The notes under the pieces: generated by a model
Seen by the model: only the letters and a program-made list of their open reading frames with translations
Databases searched by the model: none
What the model was told of the DNA's origin: nothing
Position numbers and translations under genes: made by a program
Shown: positions 1-7,204 of the stretch, in pieces
How the letters are laid out: each line of letters begins with the position of its first letter
Numbering within the stretch: position 1 is the stretch's first letter
NCBI RefSeq assembly: GCF_945605565.1
Contig: NZ_OX216966.1
Span: 3,712,001 to 3,776,000, forward strand
Direction of reading: 5' to 3'
Source of the DNA: Paenibacillus dendritiformis
GTDB taxonomy: Bacteria > Bacillota > Bacilli > Paenibacillales > Paenibacillaceae
DNA length: 64,000 nt

Positions 1-2
1 TG

Positions 3-611
3 ATAGATTTTCGTATTGACACAGTAAAAGCAAAAAAATGGGGAGAGAAAAAATATTCCCGCTGGAAATCCGCATTAACGGAGAATGAAAAAAGACAAAT
101 TACGGACTATACCAAAAACGCCAATCCTATAAACAGTTATCTTAGAGAAAATAACGGCAACTTAGGGGCCAATCCTAATATGGACGAGAAAATTGAATTA
201 TTGGACAAAGCATTATATAAGTCAAAATTAAATGATACCATAACCGTATATCGTGGGACGGACGGAATCATTTTCGGAGAAGAATTCCAGACCACTTTAA
301 TGAAGGGGAATAAAGTTAATGAGGAGGTGGCCAGGAAGATCAAAGGACAATTCGAAGGCACTATGTTATTGGAGCGGGGCTACTTAAGCACATCAATCGT
401 TCTTGGGAACAATTTTCTGGCAAGAAACGTTCTTATAGAACTAAAGGTTCCTAAAGGAGAGAGTGCCGGGTATGTAGATCCAATTAGCTATTTTCCTGGC
501 CAACTTGAGATGTTATTGCCCAGGAATACTCAATATTATATTGATAATATAAGGACGATTGTTAATGGCGGATCACAAAGATTAAAAGTTGAAGCTAGAA
601 TCATAAGATAG
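3..611 (+). CDS. C3/Vip2-type ADP-ribosyltransferase toxin domain, 5' end outside the window
   Basis: The frame is open from the left edge of the window, so the start lies upstream and at least 202 residues of the C-terminal part are present. An internal ATG at 180 is not a convincing start because family sequence continues before it (a Lys-rich helix with TVKAKKWGEKKYSRW, typical of the helical cap of C3/Vip2 enzymes). The catalytic signature of the R-S-E class is complete: Arg in VYRGT (about 252-266), the STS motif in RGYLSTSI (about 378-400), and the ADP-ribosylating turn-turn motif FPGQLEMLLPR with Q-x-E at 501-509. In characterised members Q-x-E favours Asn (Rho GTPases) and E-x-E favours Arg; target assignment here is inference. 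It may be a single-domain C3 toxin, the A component of a binary toxin, or the effector end of a larger toxin. Confidence 0.85.
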   Translation: MDFRIDTVKAKKWGEKKYSRWKSALTENEKRQITDYTKNANPINSYLRENNGNLGANPNMDEKIELLDKALYKSKLNDTITVYRGTDGIIFGEEFQTTLMKGNKVNEEVARKIKGQFEGTMLLERGYLSTSIVLGNNFLARNVLIELKVPKGESAGYVDPISYFPGQLEMLLPRNTQYYIDNIRTIVNGGSQRLKVEARIIR

Positions 612-648
612 AATCTTTGGCTTTGAGACATCGGAAGATGAGAATGAT

Positions 649-676
649 GAAGCCGGCTGCTGATGCAGTCGGCTTC
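649..676. other. hairpin between toxin and holin genes
   Basis: A 12-base arm GAAGCCGGCTGC (649-660) pairs with GCAGTCGGCTTC (665-676) around a TGAT loop, with one mismatch. It lies between two convergent genes and could end transcription from either side, but no long T run follows on either strand, so it is called only as a hairpin. Confidence 0.45.
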
Positions 677-689
677 CGTCTCTATATTG

Positions 690-929
690 TTATTTCCTTA
701 AGGCGCTTTTCCCTGTACTGTACAATCCGCAAGAGGTGAGGCCACAGACAATTCCATACATGACGCCCATTTTCAAATCGCCTGGAGCGAGATATATAAC
801 GCCTGCCGCGATACCAAGGATAATGGACAGTACCGGGGCCAGACGACTCGAAAGGCCGAGCCCTTTTGCTATTTCCACTAATCCGACAATGACGGCCACG
901 ATCATAACCTCAGTGATCTCCATATTCAT
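690..929 (-). CDS. small phage-type holin
   Basis: A 79-residue membrane protein with an N-terminal hydrophobic stretch (about residues 4-22), a central Leu/Ile/Ala-rich stretch (about 30-47) and a third weaker one (about 52-70), ending in a short basic tail (STGKSALRK). This matches small holin-like proteins found beside endolysins in Bacillales prophages, which form the pores that release the lysin. The start is ATG at 929 with AGGAGG five bases upstream. It begins 18 bases after the end of the amidase gene on the same strand, so the two form a lysis cassette. No other phage structural gene is visible, so this is either an isolated remnant or a lysis pair reused for toxin or bacteriocin release. 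Confidence 0.65.
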   Translation of the reverse strand: MNMEITEVMIVAVIVGLVEIAKGLGLSSRLAPVLSIILGIAAGVIYLAPGDLKMGVMYGIVCGLTSCGLYSTGKSALRK

Positions 930-947
930 CTCTTCCTCCTCTCCGGT

Positions 948-1703
948 TTACGCATCTCTCAGTTCATAGCTCCACCCGTGTTCTTGGAACCATGTCTCCG
1001 CACGCGCCAAATTTTCGCCGCTTAACGTTCCTGTAACCGCATAAGACGTGCCATTATTTAAAAACTGAATCTGTGCCCAAAATCTCTTCTCCAGGAACAT
1101 CTGAGAGAGCTCATGAATAGCGGCTATACTCAATCCGCCTGTAACGATTTTCTTTTTGCCAGAGGATTCAGGCGCTTCTCGGCCAGTTACTGTCTCCACG
1201 ATTGCAGACATGACATTTTCTTTCTTATTCAAAAGTCTCCGCATATCGTCAGGATTCGTGATAAAAGCCAGCTCTATTAATATGGCCGGGGCGTTCGTGG
1301 AATTAAGCACCCGAAGCTCTTTCCGTTCCTTAGCTCCTCTGTCCCTAATTCCAACGGCCTCAGAGATTGCCCGGCTAACGCTTGCGGACAAGGCTTGTTG
1401 ATCGTAATAAAGAACTTCTACCCCTGTAGCCGTTGATGCGGCCGCGTTAAGATGCAAGGAAATGTCTAATCTTCCATCTTTATCGTAGCTGTTACAATTG
1501 CGGACGATGTTGGCCAGGTTCTCATTCTGCGTTTTCCCCATGTCATCCGTAGTGCAGGCAACAGCTTGTCCCGCTTGCGTGAAGGCATCTATGAGCATGG
1601 CTGCAAATTCTCTGGCGACTTCATGTTCCTTGTAGCCGCATCCGGTTGCGCCCGGAACAAATGCGTTGTGCCCCGCATGGACGGTAATCATTTTATATCC
1701 CAT
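948..1703 (-). CDS. N-acetylmuramoyl-L-alanine amidase (Amidase_3), phage-type endolysin
   Basis: This 251-residue enzyme cuts the bond between MurNAc and L-Ala in peptidoglycan. The Amidase_3 zinc site is visible: His in VHAGHN near residue 7, Glu in GYKEHEVA, His in DISLHLNAAAS, and catalytic Glu in ILIELAFITNPDD. A C-terminal module of about 60 residues (from about 190, with AVTGTLSGENLARAETWF) is probably the wall-binding part and looks SPOR-like. There is no signal peptide, as expected for a holin-dependent endolysin. The start was set at ATG 1703, with AAGGGAGAG upstream, rather than at a longer in-frame start 51 bases earlier that lacks a binding site. The holin gene follows after 18 bases. 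Confidence 0.85.
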   Translation of the reverse strand: MGYKMITVHAGHNAFVPGATGCGYKEHEVAREFAAMLIDAFTQAGQAVACTTDDMGKTQNENLANIVRNCNSYDKDGRLDISLHLNAAASTATGVEVLYYDQQALSASVSRAISEAVGIRDRGAKERKELRVLNSTNAPAILIELAFITNPDDMRRLLNKKENVMSAIVETVTGREAPESSGKKKIVTGGLSIAAIHELSQMFLEKRFWAQIQFLNNGTSYAVTGTLSGENLARAETWFQEHGWSYELRDA

Positions 1704-1888
1704 GTTTCTCTCTCCCTTTGTAACAATGTGTGATCTTTTGATGTCCTTTCTCATTGCAAATCTTCCTTGCAGTTACACCTAAAATATACCTTTCGAGATT
1801 CCCGAAGGATGAAATATATTTTCGCCTATGAATGAAAATGTCTATGCTTTTTTGGGGAAAGCGAGAGGCATGTAAATGAAGTGGCAAC

Positions 1889-2193
1889 CGCGCAGCCCTG
1901 TGGACAGCTTGGACAGAAGTGGGGGCAAGCTACAAGACCATTCGCTATTCAGGCAAAGAGCTGGATGCCACAGGACTGTTTTATAACGGATTCCGCTAAG
2001 CTGGCTGAATGCGGACCCGGCCGGAACAGTAAATAGATTGAACGCGTCCCGCATGGTGAGGATTAAGCCTATAAGTTTGATGGATCTGGATGGGAATGCG
2101 CCAATAAACATGGCGGATTATTGTGCCGAGGATAGAATAGCTTTTAAAGGACACCTTCAGGACAAATGTAAAAAGCATCAGAGCTGGATTTAA
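1889..2193 (+). pseudogene. remnant of a TccC/Rhs-type toxin-complex C protein (core end)
   Basis: Two reading frames together spell the conserved end of the Rhs core of toxin-complex C (TccC/SpvB-associated) proteins. The first, up to the TAA at 1997, reads WTEVGASYKTIRYSGKELD then ATGLFYNGFR. The second, from 2002, reads WLNADPAGTVNRLNASRMVR then ISLMDLDGNAP. In intact proteins these two parts are joined by a short YY-x-PW-x-GR segment, which is missing here, giving a small deletion plus frameshift. The first part has no start of its own and the rest of the roughly 900-residue protein is absent. The second frame runs on to a stop at 2193 in sequence with no recognised match, where a variable effector domain would normally sit. 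Confidence 0.75.
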
Positions 2194-2206
2194 GCTGCTG
2201 ATGCTT
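2173..2206 (+). terminator. hairpin terminator after the Rhs remnant
   Basis: AAGCATCAG (2173-2181) pairs with CTGATGCTT (2198-2206), with further GC pairs inside, and is followed by an AT-rich TATTTATT tract. It spans the stop codon of the remnant and is convergent with the Mga-like gene. Confidence 0.5.
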
Positions 2207-2272
2207 ATTTATTGGACCGAACGAAGTCTCTGCAAGTACGAATGGAGCTCGGTATTGTTATTACCCCCGTTT

Positions 2273-3691
2273 TTATAGAGAAAGATTAAGTAATTGTTTA
2301 ATAGACTTTAGATCTTTCAGCATAAGTTTGTCTGGAATCCAAATTACAGGAATTTGATTATTACTGATTTTGTAATTGGTTATAATGAAATCGAATTTCA
2401 TCGTATTGCCTGGTTCAGTTTGAAGGTTGAGCACGTTGCCCAATTCATTATTTAATTTATGATAAATAAATTTTTTCCAATTTGTTGGTCCGGATAAAAG
2501 CAATAAAACCTTTTTTTTATATTTGGATAGGAGAATAGATAAAATATGAAACGTGATGTGGTAAGTCTCATCTTCAGATAATCTATTTTCATTAATTTCT
2601 TTATTCCATGCGACAATAAGAGGGTGAATGATGTTGTACCCCTCTATTAATTCATGAGGAATCGTCTTGAATTTACCCCAAAAGTATTCTAACGGTAAAT
2701 TGAGATTTTTAAATATATAGATCTTGTGGAAAGAAAAATGGATGTTATGTCTTATTTCTTCTATTACTTTGGCATTCATATTTACTTCACTTGAAATCAT
2801 GTCAATTAAAGCAAGGTGCTTATCGTAAAGTTGTTTATATGATCCAAGATAGTAATTCTTGATTTTACTTTTTTCATTATCATCCCCCTCGGAGATGAGG
2901 AAAAAAAATAGAGAAAAAAAGGAAAGTTCATTTTGGCGGAAGCTAACCTTATAGAAATTTTCAATCTCAGAGATAATAGCATAGGTGCAGTCTAACTTAT
3001 CAGAGCTAAATATGTAGTCAATATTAAAATTTTTAGAAATAAAATGTTTACATATATTTCTATTTACAGACACATTGATAAGTATCGTTAATAGATTATA
3101 ATCGATCTCAATGTTATAAAAACTAATATAGTTCTCAATTTTCTGTTGCAGTTTTAGGTCCGTTTTAAAGATTTCTTTATACTTTTGCACGTGGAAAAAG
3201 AAAATCATGTAGAAGTATCTAATATTCAGTTCCTTTCCAATTAATTGAATCGTTGTTCTGAAATTAAAATCCAGTTTAAAGTGTCTAAGTACTTTTCTAA
3301 AATTATTCAATTTTTTCTTCAATGTTAGTTTATCTAAGTATAGTATTTGAGACCATTTTTCCAGGCTATAATATTTTTGATTGAATATACCGCATAAAAT
3401 GTTGTAAAGTTCACTGTTTATTAAGTAAGTAGCGATAATATTGGAGATCTGATCTAAAGGATCTTTTTTTAAAATGTACCCTTTAGAATTAATGCTTACT
3501 ATATCCCAGTTATTTGGAAGAGAATGTTTTAATTGAGAAATGTCATTTATAATCGTTCTGCTTGTACATTGCAGCTTATGGGCTAAAACACATGAAGATA
3601 CTATTCCTTCGCTATCTATCAAGGATTCCAATATTTGAATTTTTCGAATAGCTGCTTTATTTTGAATTAAGTGAGCGGTGAAATTATTCAT
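2273..3691 (-). CDS. Mga/AtxA-like transcriptional regulator
   Basis: A 472-residue protein with an N-terminal winged helix-turn-helix (about residues 15-75, with ILESLIDSEGIVSS and LQCTSRTIINDISQLK), a long helical middle that looks like degenerate PRD modules, and a C-terminal part (about 385-470) resembling an EIIB-like fold with GPTNWKKF and DFIITNY. This is the architecture of the Mga/AtxA virulence regulators of streptococci and Bacillus anthracis, whose PRD-like modules are controlled by phosphorylation. The gene is far richer in A+T and in Ile, Lys, Asn and Phe than its neighbours, which suggests transfer. It starts at ATG 3691 after a GGGGGAG motif. It stands alone, next to the toxin and phage remnants, so control of an accessory toxin locus is possible but not shown. 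Confidence 0.7.
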   Translation of the reverse strand: MNNFTAHLIQNKAAIRKIQILESLIDSEGIVSSCVLAHKLQCTSRTIINDISQLKHSLPNNWDIVSINSKGYILKKDPLDQISNIIATYLINSELYNILCGIFNQKYYSLEKWSQILYLDKLTLKKKLNNFRKVLRHFKLDFNFRTTIQLIGKELNIRYFYMIFFFHVQKYKEIFKTDLKLQQKIENYISFYNIEIDYNLLTILINVSVNRNICKHFISKNFNIDYIFSSDKLDCTYAIISEIENFYKVSFRQNELSFFSLFFFLISEGDDNEKSKIKNYYLGSYKQLYDKHLALIDMISSEVNMNAKVIEEIRHNIHFSFHKIYIFKNLNLPLEYFWGKFKTIPHELIEGYNIIHPLIVAWNKEINENRLSEDETYHITFHILSILLSKYKKKVLLLLSGPTNWKKFIYHKLNNELGNVLNLQTEPGNTMKFDFIITNYKISNNQIPVIWIPDKLMLKDLKSIKQLLNLSL

Positions 3692-3870
3692 GTAGTCTCC
3701 CCCTCGAAAAGCGATAACCGGTCAATGTGCAGATGTTAGTATCCTTTGTTGATGCAAATCCCCGAAACCTGTCTTTGTAACAATGTTTGTCTCCTTAATA
3801 AAAATTTTTATTATTTTTCTCCTTCTCATAAATTAATATTTCAGTTAGAAAATAACGTAATTTTACAAAG

Positions 3871-3919
3871 AAAAAACATACATAATTTCATTAATAGATG
3901 AAAATATGTATGTTTTTTT
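3871..3919. terminator. long bidirectional hairpin terminator
   Basis: AAAAAACATACATA (from 3871) pairs with TATGTATGTTTTTT (ending about 3918), and the inner ATTTCAT/ATGAAA extends the stem. A and T runs flank it on both sides, so it can act in both directions. The obvious client is the deacetylase gene on the minus strand, which ends at 4005. The rest of the 3692-4004 gap is AT-rich and shows no gene. Confidence 0.7.
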
Positions 3920-4004
3920 ATATGTTTGTATTGGTCAACTTAAGTTGTGCAAGGGGATTACCAGTGAATGCGGCGAGCAGGAAATCGCTGGGGGTCTTCC
4001 TGAG

Positions 4005-5075
4005 CTAAAAAGAGATCTCGCGTCTTCTTCTGCAGACTTTGCGCTTACCTCTTACGTGTCTCCGGACTCGAGAACGCGCAGTTCTTGTTCTCTTTCTGTG
4101 GGACTTTTTCTTTTTCCTCCGCTTTCTTTTTATTTTTACTCTATTTTGCCGTGTCAAGATTGAACGGTGGGGCGCTTGCAGGAGACGCGTGTCCTCTTCA
4201 GGTATCTGGGAAAGTGAATGCTCTGATGTTGGCAACGGTGGAGTATCAGCCTCTACGGCCTGTGAGATGGAGTCATCCGTTGTTGACAAGTGGGAACTAT
4301 CCGTTTCGGAGTTCAGGGCGGAGCGGATGGCTGGTAGTTGGCCATAATGAATAACTTGAAGTATGCCATGGGCTTGAAGTTCTGCAATGCATCCAACAAC
4401 CTGTGGATCAATGAATACGGCCATTTCCTCTTCTCTGGCCGTCGTCCAAGTGGATAGCCGGCGGACATCATCGTCAACATAGCCAGGATGGCATAAAAGC
4501 TCCGTTATTCCTTCCGGGATATTGCGTAGCAGGCTCAAGAGGTGGGGGACACCTGTCTGACTATCAAACGTATACATCAAAAGTTCATCTGTGGCCCATG
4601 GAAGTTCAGGGTCTGGACGGCTGGACGGCAGCCGCACAGGAAGCTGTTCGTGCTGCACGAGCTTTTTAACGAGAGAATACACGACTGGATTGTCTAAATG
4701 AATATGGTGGTGCGAATCGACATGTGTAGGACGGAGACCATGCTTCAGCATACGACCGTATTGGTTATCGAGTTCACAGGCGATATCATGAGCTCTCCAT
4801 TCCGCGTGGTTCCCGTGAAAGGATCCTCCAGCCCGAACAAGGGAGGGAACAAGAAGAGGATTCGTCGCGGGCGTTCCATATGTTAAGTTGAAATGCAATC
4901 CCACTCCTAATGACGGAGCAGCTTTCGCTAATGACACGGCTTCCAGGAAGCCGGGAGTATTGACCATTAAGGAAGCGCTGCTTACAGTTCCGAGACGATG
5001 TGCTTCCATAATACCGCGATTAATGCTGCACGACAGCCCGAAGTCGTCGGCGTTAATAATAACGTATCGAGGCAA
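4005..5075 (-). CDS. ChbG/YdjC-family carbohydrate deacetylase with basic C-terminal tail
   Basis: Residues 1 to about 240 are a ChbG/HpnK (YdjC-like) deacetylase, a metal-dependent fold that removes N-acetyl groups from chitooligosaccharides or related amino sugars. The metal site is seen as INADDFG (Asp10-Asp11), VGLHFNLT and HVDSHHHIH. Family members usually end near residue 230-260. Here about 60 residues of Ser/Thr/Glu-rich linker follow, then a final stretch of roughly 50 residues made mostly of Lys and Arg (for example KIKRKRRKKKKSHRKR and RRHVRGKRKVCRRRR). There is no signal peptide. The tail could bind polyanions such as teichoic acid or nucleic acid, or come from slippage and frameshift in an A/G-rich stretch; the sequence alone does not decide. 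It is a single gene with no partner on its strand. Confidence 0.8.
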   Translation of the reverse strand: MPRYVIINADDFGLSCSINRGIMEAHRLGTVSSASLMVNTPGFLEAVSLAKAAPSLGVGLHFNLTYGTPATNPLLVPSLVRAGGSFHGNHAEWRAHDIACELDNQYGRMLKHGLRPTHVDSHHHIHLDNPVVYSLVKKLVQHEQLPVRLPSSRPDPELPWATDELLMYTFDSQTGVPHLLSLLRNIPEGITELLCHPGYVDDDVRRLSTWTTAREEEMAVFIDPQVVGCIAELQAHGILQVIHYGQLPAIRSALNSETDSSHLSTTDDSISQAVEADTPPLPTSEHSLSQIPEEDTRLLQAPHRSILTRQNRVKIKRKRRKKKKSHRKRTRTARSRVRRHVRGKRKVCRRRREISF

Positions 5076-5224
5076 ATCAATCCCACCTTGCTGTTTTGCT
5101 TATAATAGATGCTATCTCCGGAGCAATGGTCAGTGCATTTATCCTGTACAAACGATCTGTAAATTTGTGCCGATGTTAATCAAGACATCAAAAAAATAAA
5201 AAATGCCAAGTTCAAGGTTTACTT

Positions 5225-5241
5225 AGATGATTTGATCATCT
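5225..5241. promoter_or_regulatory. perfect palindrome upstream of the peptide-receptor gene
   Basis: AGATGAT and ATCATCT form a perfect inverted repeat around a TTG centre, about 145 bases before the receptor start. It may be an operator for the receptor or another regulator. The remaining 5076-5384 gap holds a plausible but weak promoter (TTCACA, 17 bases, TAATCT near 5310-5340) and no gene. Confidence 0.3.
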
Positions 5242-5384
5242 TTGCCAAGTCAATGGAGTAAACATCTTTTCAAAGGAAAGTTAACGAAATTTGGATTTAT
5301 TTGTTGGGTAGTGTTCACAAAACTCGAATTATATGGTAATCTATAGGTGGTCAATTATATGCAATGCCAAAGGAAGGTGAGGCT

Positions 5385-6689
5385 GTGAGTACCGTTGCTG
5401 CGAAGCCACAGAGCTTGGGGGAGCTAATACAGTACTATAGGCAGAAGAAGGAATTGAGTCTGTCGAAGCTGCAAGAAGCGGTCGGCATAGATAAAGGCAG
5501 CCTGTCGAGAATTGAAAACAGCGAGGTCAAACGCCCTGATTTTCAATCGATCCTGTCGATCGCTGCGGTATTGGATATTCCCCATGACGCCATCGTAGAA
5601 CAGTACATCGAGATCGGACATAAATCGGAAGTCATTTACGCTATTTTACAGAATGAATTGACAACACTCGAGTATCCTTCGCTCATAACGAAAATTGCCG
5701 CCAAGTTTCTTGAATCGCCCAACGAAGACAGCCTGGATGCAGTAGAGAAGTTGTATCACACTGTAGACTCCATAGATCATGCCCCCACTCAACTATCGTT
5801 GTTCAACCTCATTGTCAATTACTCACGCGCCCATGGAATCATGCCTTACATTGCCAAAGGATTGTATCGGAAGTACATGATTGAACGAAATGATTTCAGC
5901 AGGTTGAAGGAAACGTATCAATCAGGGAAATATATTTTGGATTACGCTGATTTTCTCAATGACAGTGAAAAAATAACAATTAACTATAGTTTAGCGGTTC
6001 ATGCATATAGTCTTATGCTCTACGACGACTCAATAAAGTTCAGTGAATACGTCATAAAGCATGATAAAGGGAAATACAAACCGTACGCAATTAATAATAT
6101 CATCTTTTGCTATTACAATCTTAAGAGGTTTGAAGAAAGTGAACAATATTTGGAAGAGTACAAAAAGTTTGATCTTCCTTGTGTTATTGAAAATTCACCA
6201 TTATTCGAAGCATTCATCAGTGAAAAAACAGGAAATATCAATTTATGCTTGAATCAATTGAGTGAATATTTAAAACACTCTTCCGAATACAATTTGGTCT
6301 ATGTTGTATCTGAATTGTTCAGCTTACATATACAAGCCAACGACCCCGGCACTGCATTACAGCTGCTTGATTATGAAGAAAAAATGGTGAAGTCCCTGCA
6401 AGACATTCGTACAACACCTGATAAAAGAGCAAAGTTGGCTGATTTTTATCAATTAGCGGGAAATATCCTTTTACAACAAAGTGCCGAGAGAGCTTTTGAC
6501 TATTACCTTAAAAGTTTCGCTGAATATCTGAAAATTGGATTATATGAAAAAGCTTTTGAAAGCATTACCTTTATCAATCAAGCGATAATAGGTGATTCAT
6601 CACTATTGGATATTGAACTTGTAAAAAAGATAAATTCTATGTATATGCAGGCTATAAACAAAAAAATTAGAAAGGGTTGGTATACATGA
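5385..6689 (+). CDS. RRNPP-family peptide-responsive regulator, Alo-type quorum-sensing receptor
   Basis: A 434-residue cytoplasmic receptor with an N-terminal XRE-type helix-turn-helix (residues 11-72, with LSKLQEAVGIDKGSLSRIEN) and about 340 residues of TPR-like helical repeats that should bind a short imported peptide. The start was set at GTG 5385 rather than ATG 5364: the bases GGAAGGTGAGGCTGTGA are conserved at the second receptor gene (7205), where they form the binding site plus GTG start. The stop overlaps the start of a 36-codon pre-peptide gene (ATGA), the hallmark of a receptor and its cognate signal. Layout and size fit the Alo (AloR/AloP) systems known from Paenibacillus polymyxa. 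Targets are unknown; the adjacent Spo0E-like gene suggests a link to sporulation control. Confidence 0.85.
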   Translation: MSTVAAKPQSLGELIQYYRQKKELSLSKLQEAVGIDKGSLSRIENSEVKRPDFQSILSIAAVLDIPHDAIVEQYIEIGHKSEVIYAILQNELTTLEYPSLITKIAAKFLESPNEDSLDAVEKLYHTVDSIDHAPTQLSLFNLIVNYSRAHGIMPYIAKGLYRKYMIERNDFSRLKETYQSGKYILDYADFLNDSEKITINYSLAVHAYSLMLYDDSIKFSEYVIKHDKGKYKPYAINNIIFCYYNLKRFEESEQYLEEYKKFDLPCVIENSPLFEAFISEKTGNINLCLNQLSEYLKHSSEYNLVYVVSELFSLHIQANDPGTALQLLDYEEKMVKSLQDIRTTPDKRAKLADFYQLAGNILLQQSAERAFDYYLKSFAEYLKIGLYEKAFESITFINQAIIGDSSLLDIELVKKINSMYMQAINKKIRKGWYT

Positions 6690-6796
6690 AGAAGCTTATG
6701 TCAAAATTGCCGATTCTTTTCCTCGCCGTCCTGACAGCACCATGGGTGGTGGCTGATTTTATTAGTTATACAGCTCCGTGGATTTTACCAAAATAA
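6686..6796 (+). CDS. 36-residue secreted signalling pre-peptide (AloP-type), cognate to the upstream receptor
   Basis: The ATG overlaps the receptor stop codon as ATGA, so the two are translationally coupled. The product begins MKKLMSKLPILFLAVLTAPW, a basic n-region followed by a hydrophobic core, and ends VVADFISYTAPWILPK. In RRNPP systems such a product is exported by Sec, trimmed, and re-imported as a 5-10 residue peptide, usually taken from the C-terminus. The last residues (within SYTAPWILPK) are therefore the likely mature signal, but the exact cut is not visible. A strong terminator follows 20 bases later, so receptor and peptide form a complete unit. It is too short for most gene callers. 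Confidence 0.8.
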   Translation: MKKLMSKLPILFLAVLTAPWVVADFISYTAPWILPK

Positions 6797-6815
6797 TTCA
6801 AGATAATACTATCTT

Positions 6816-6840
6816 AAAACGCCAGCCATGGCGTTTTTTT
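6816..6840 (+). terminator. rho-independent terminator of the receptor-peptide operon
   Basis: AAAACGCCA (6816-6824) pairs perfectly with TGGCGTTTT (6829-6837) around a GCCA loop, followed by a run of T. Confidence 0.9.
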
Positions 6841-6876
6841 ATATTTTATGTATAAAGTTGTTGCATATTAATCCAG

Positions 6877-6916
6877 AATCAAGTCATATTTACCAACTTC
6901 ATCTATAATCAAGTCA
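6877..6916. promoter_or_regulatory. direct repeat AATCAAGTCA, two copies 30 bp apart
   Basis: AATCAAGTCA occurs at 6877-6886 and again at 6907-6916, a start-to-start distance of 30 bases, close to three helical turns, followed in both cases by A/T. The pair sits 30-70 bases upstream of the Spo0E-like gene and could be a paired binding site for a dimeric regulator, perhaps the adjacent receptor. This is inference. Confidence 0.35.
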
Positions 6917-6946
6917 AATAATACAGTTTATGGATGAGGTGTGGAA

Positions 6947-7159
6947 ATGAACCATCAATCGGTATGCAAAGGCGATTTAATCCCTTTTACTTATAGCTAT
7001 GAGAAAGCTGGCTGTTTAATTGAAATCATTGAGAGCACCCGACAGGAGCTTATAGAAGTAGCCACGGAAAAAGAATGTCTTACTGACGAAACTGTTGTAA
7101 GATTAAGCCAAAAGTTGGACACATACCTTTTGGAATTTCAAAGAAGGAGCTGCGGCTAG
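6947..7159 (+). CDS. Spo0E-like aspartyl-phosphate phosphatase
   Basis: A 70-residue protein with the two-helix hairpin of the Spo0E family: IEIIESTRQELIEVATEKE, then a turn, then the signature SQKLDTYLLEF (family form SQxLD). Known members remove phosphate from Spo0A~P and delay sporulation. ATG 6947 was chosen because GAGGTG lies five bases upstream; a GTG two codons earlier is the alternative. It is followed after 45 bases by the HTH-less receptor paralogue, on the same strand with no terminator between, so the two probably share a transcript. This recalls Rap/Phr logic, where a peptide receptor meets the sporulation phosphorelay. Confidence 0.8.
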   Translation: MNHQSVCKGDLIPFTYSYEKAGCLIEIIESTRQELIEVATEKECLTDETVVRLSQKLDTYLLEFQRRSCG

Positions 7160-7204
7160 AAGAACAGGATCTGATATTCCGGATTATTAGGGGAAGGTGA
7201 GGCT

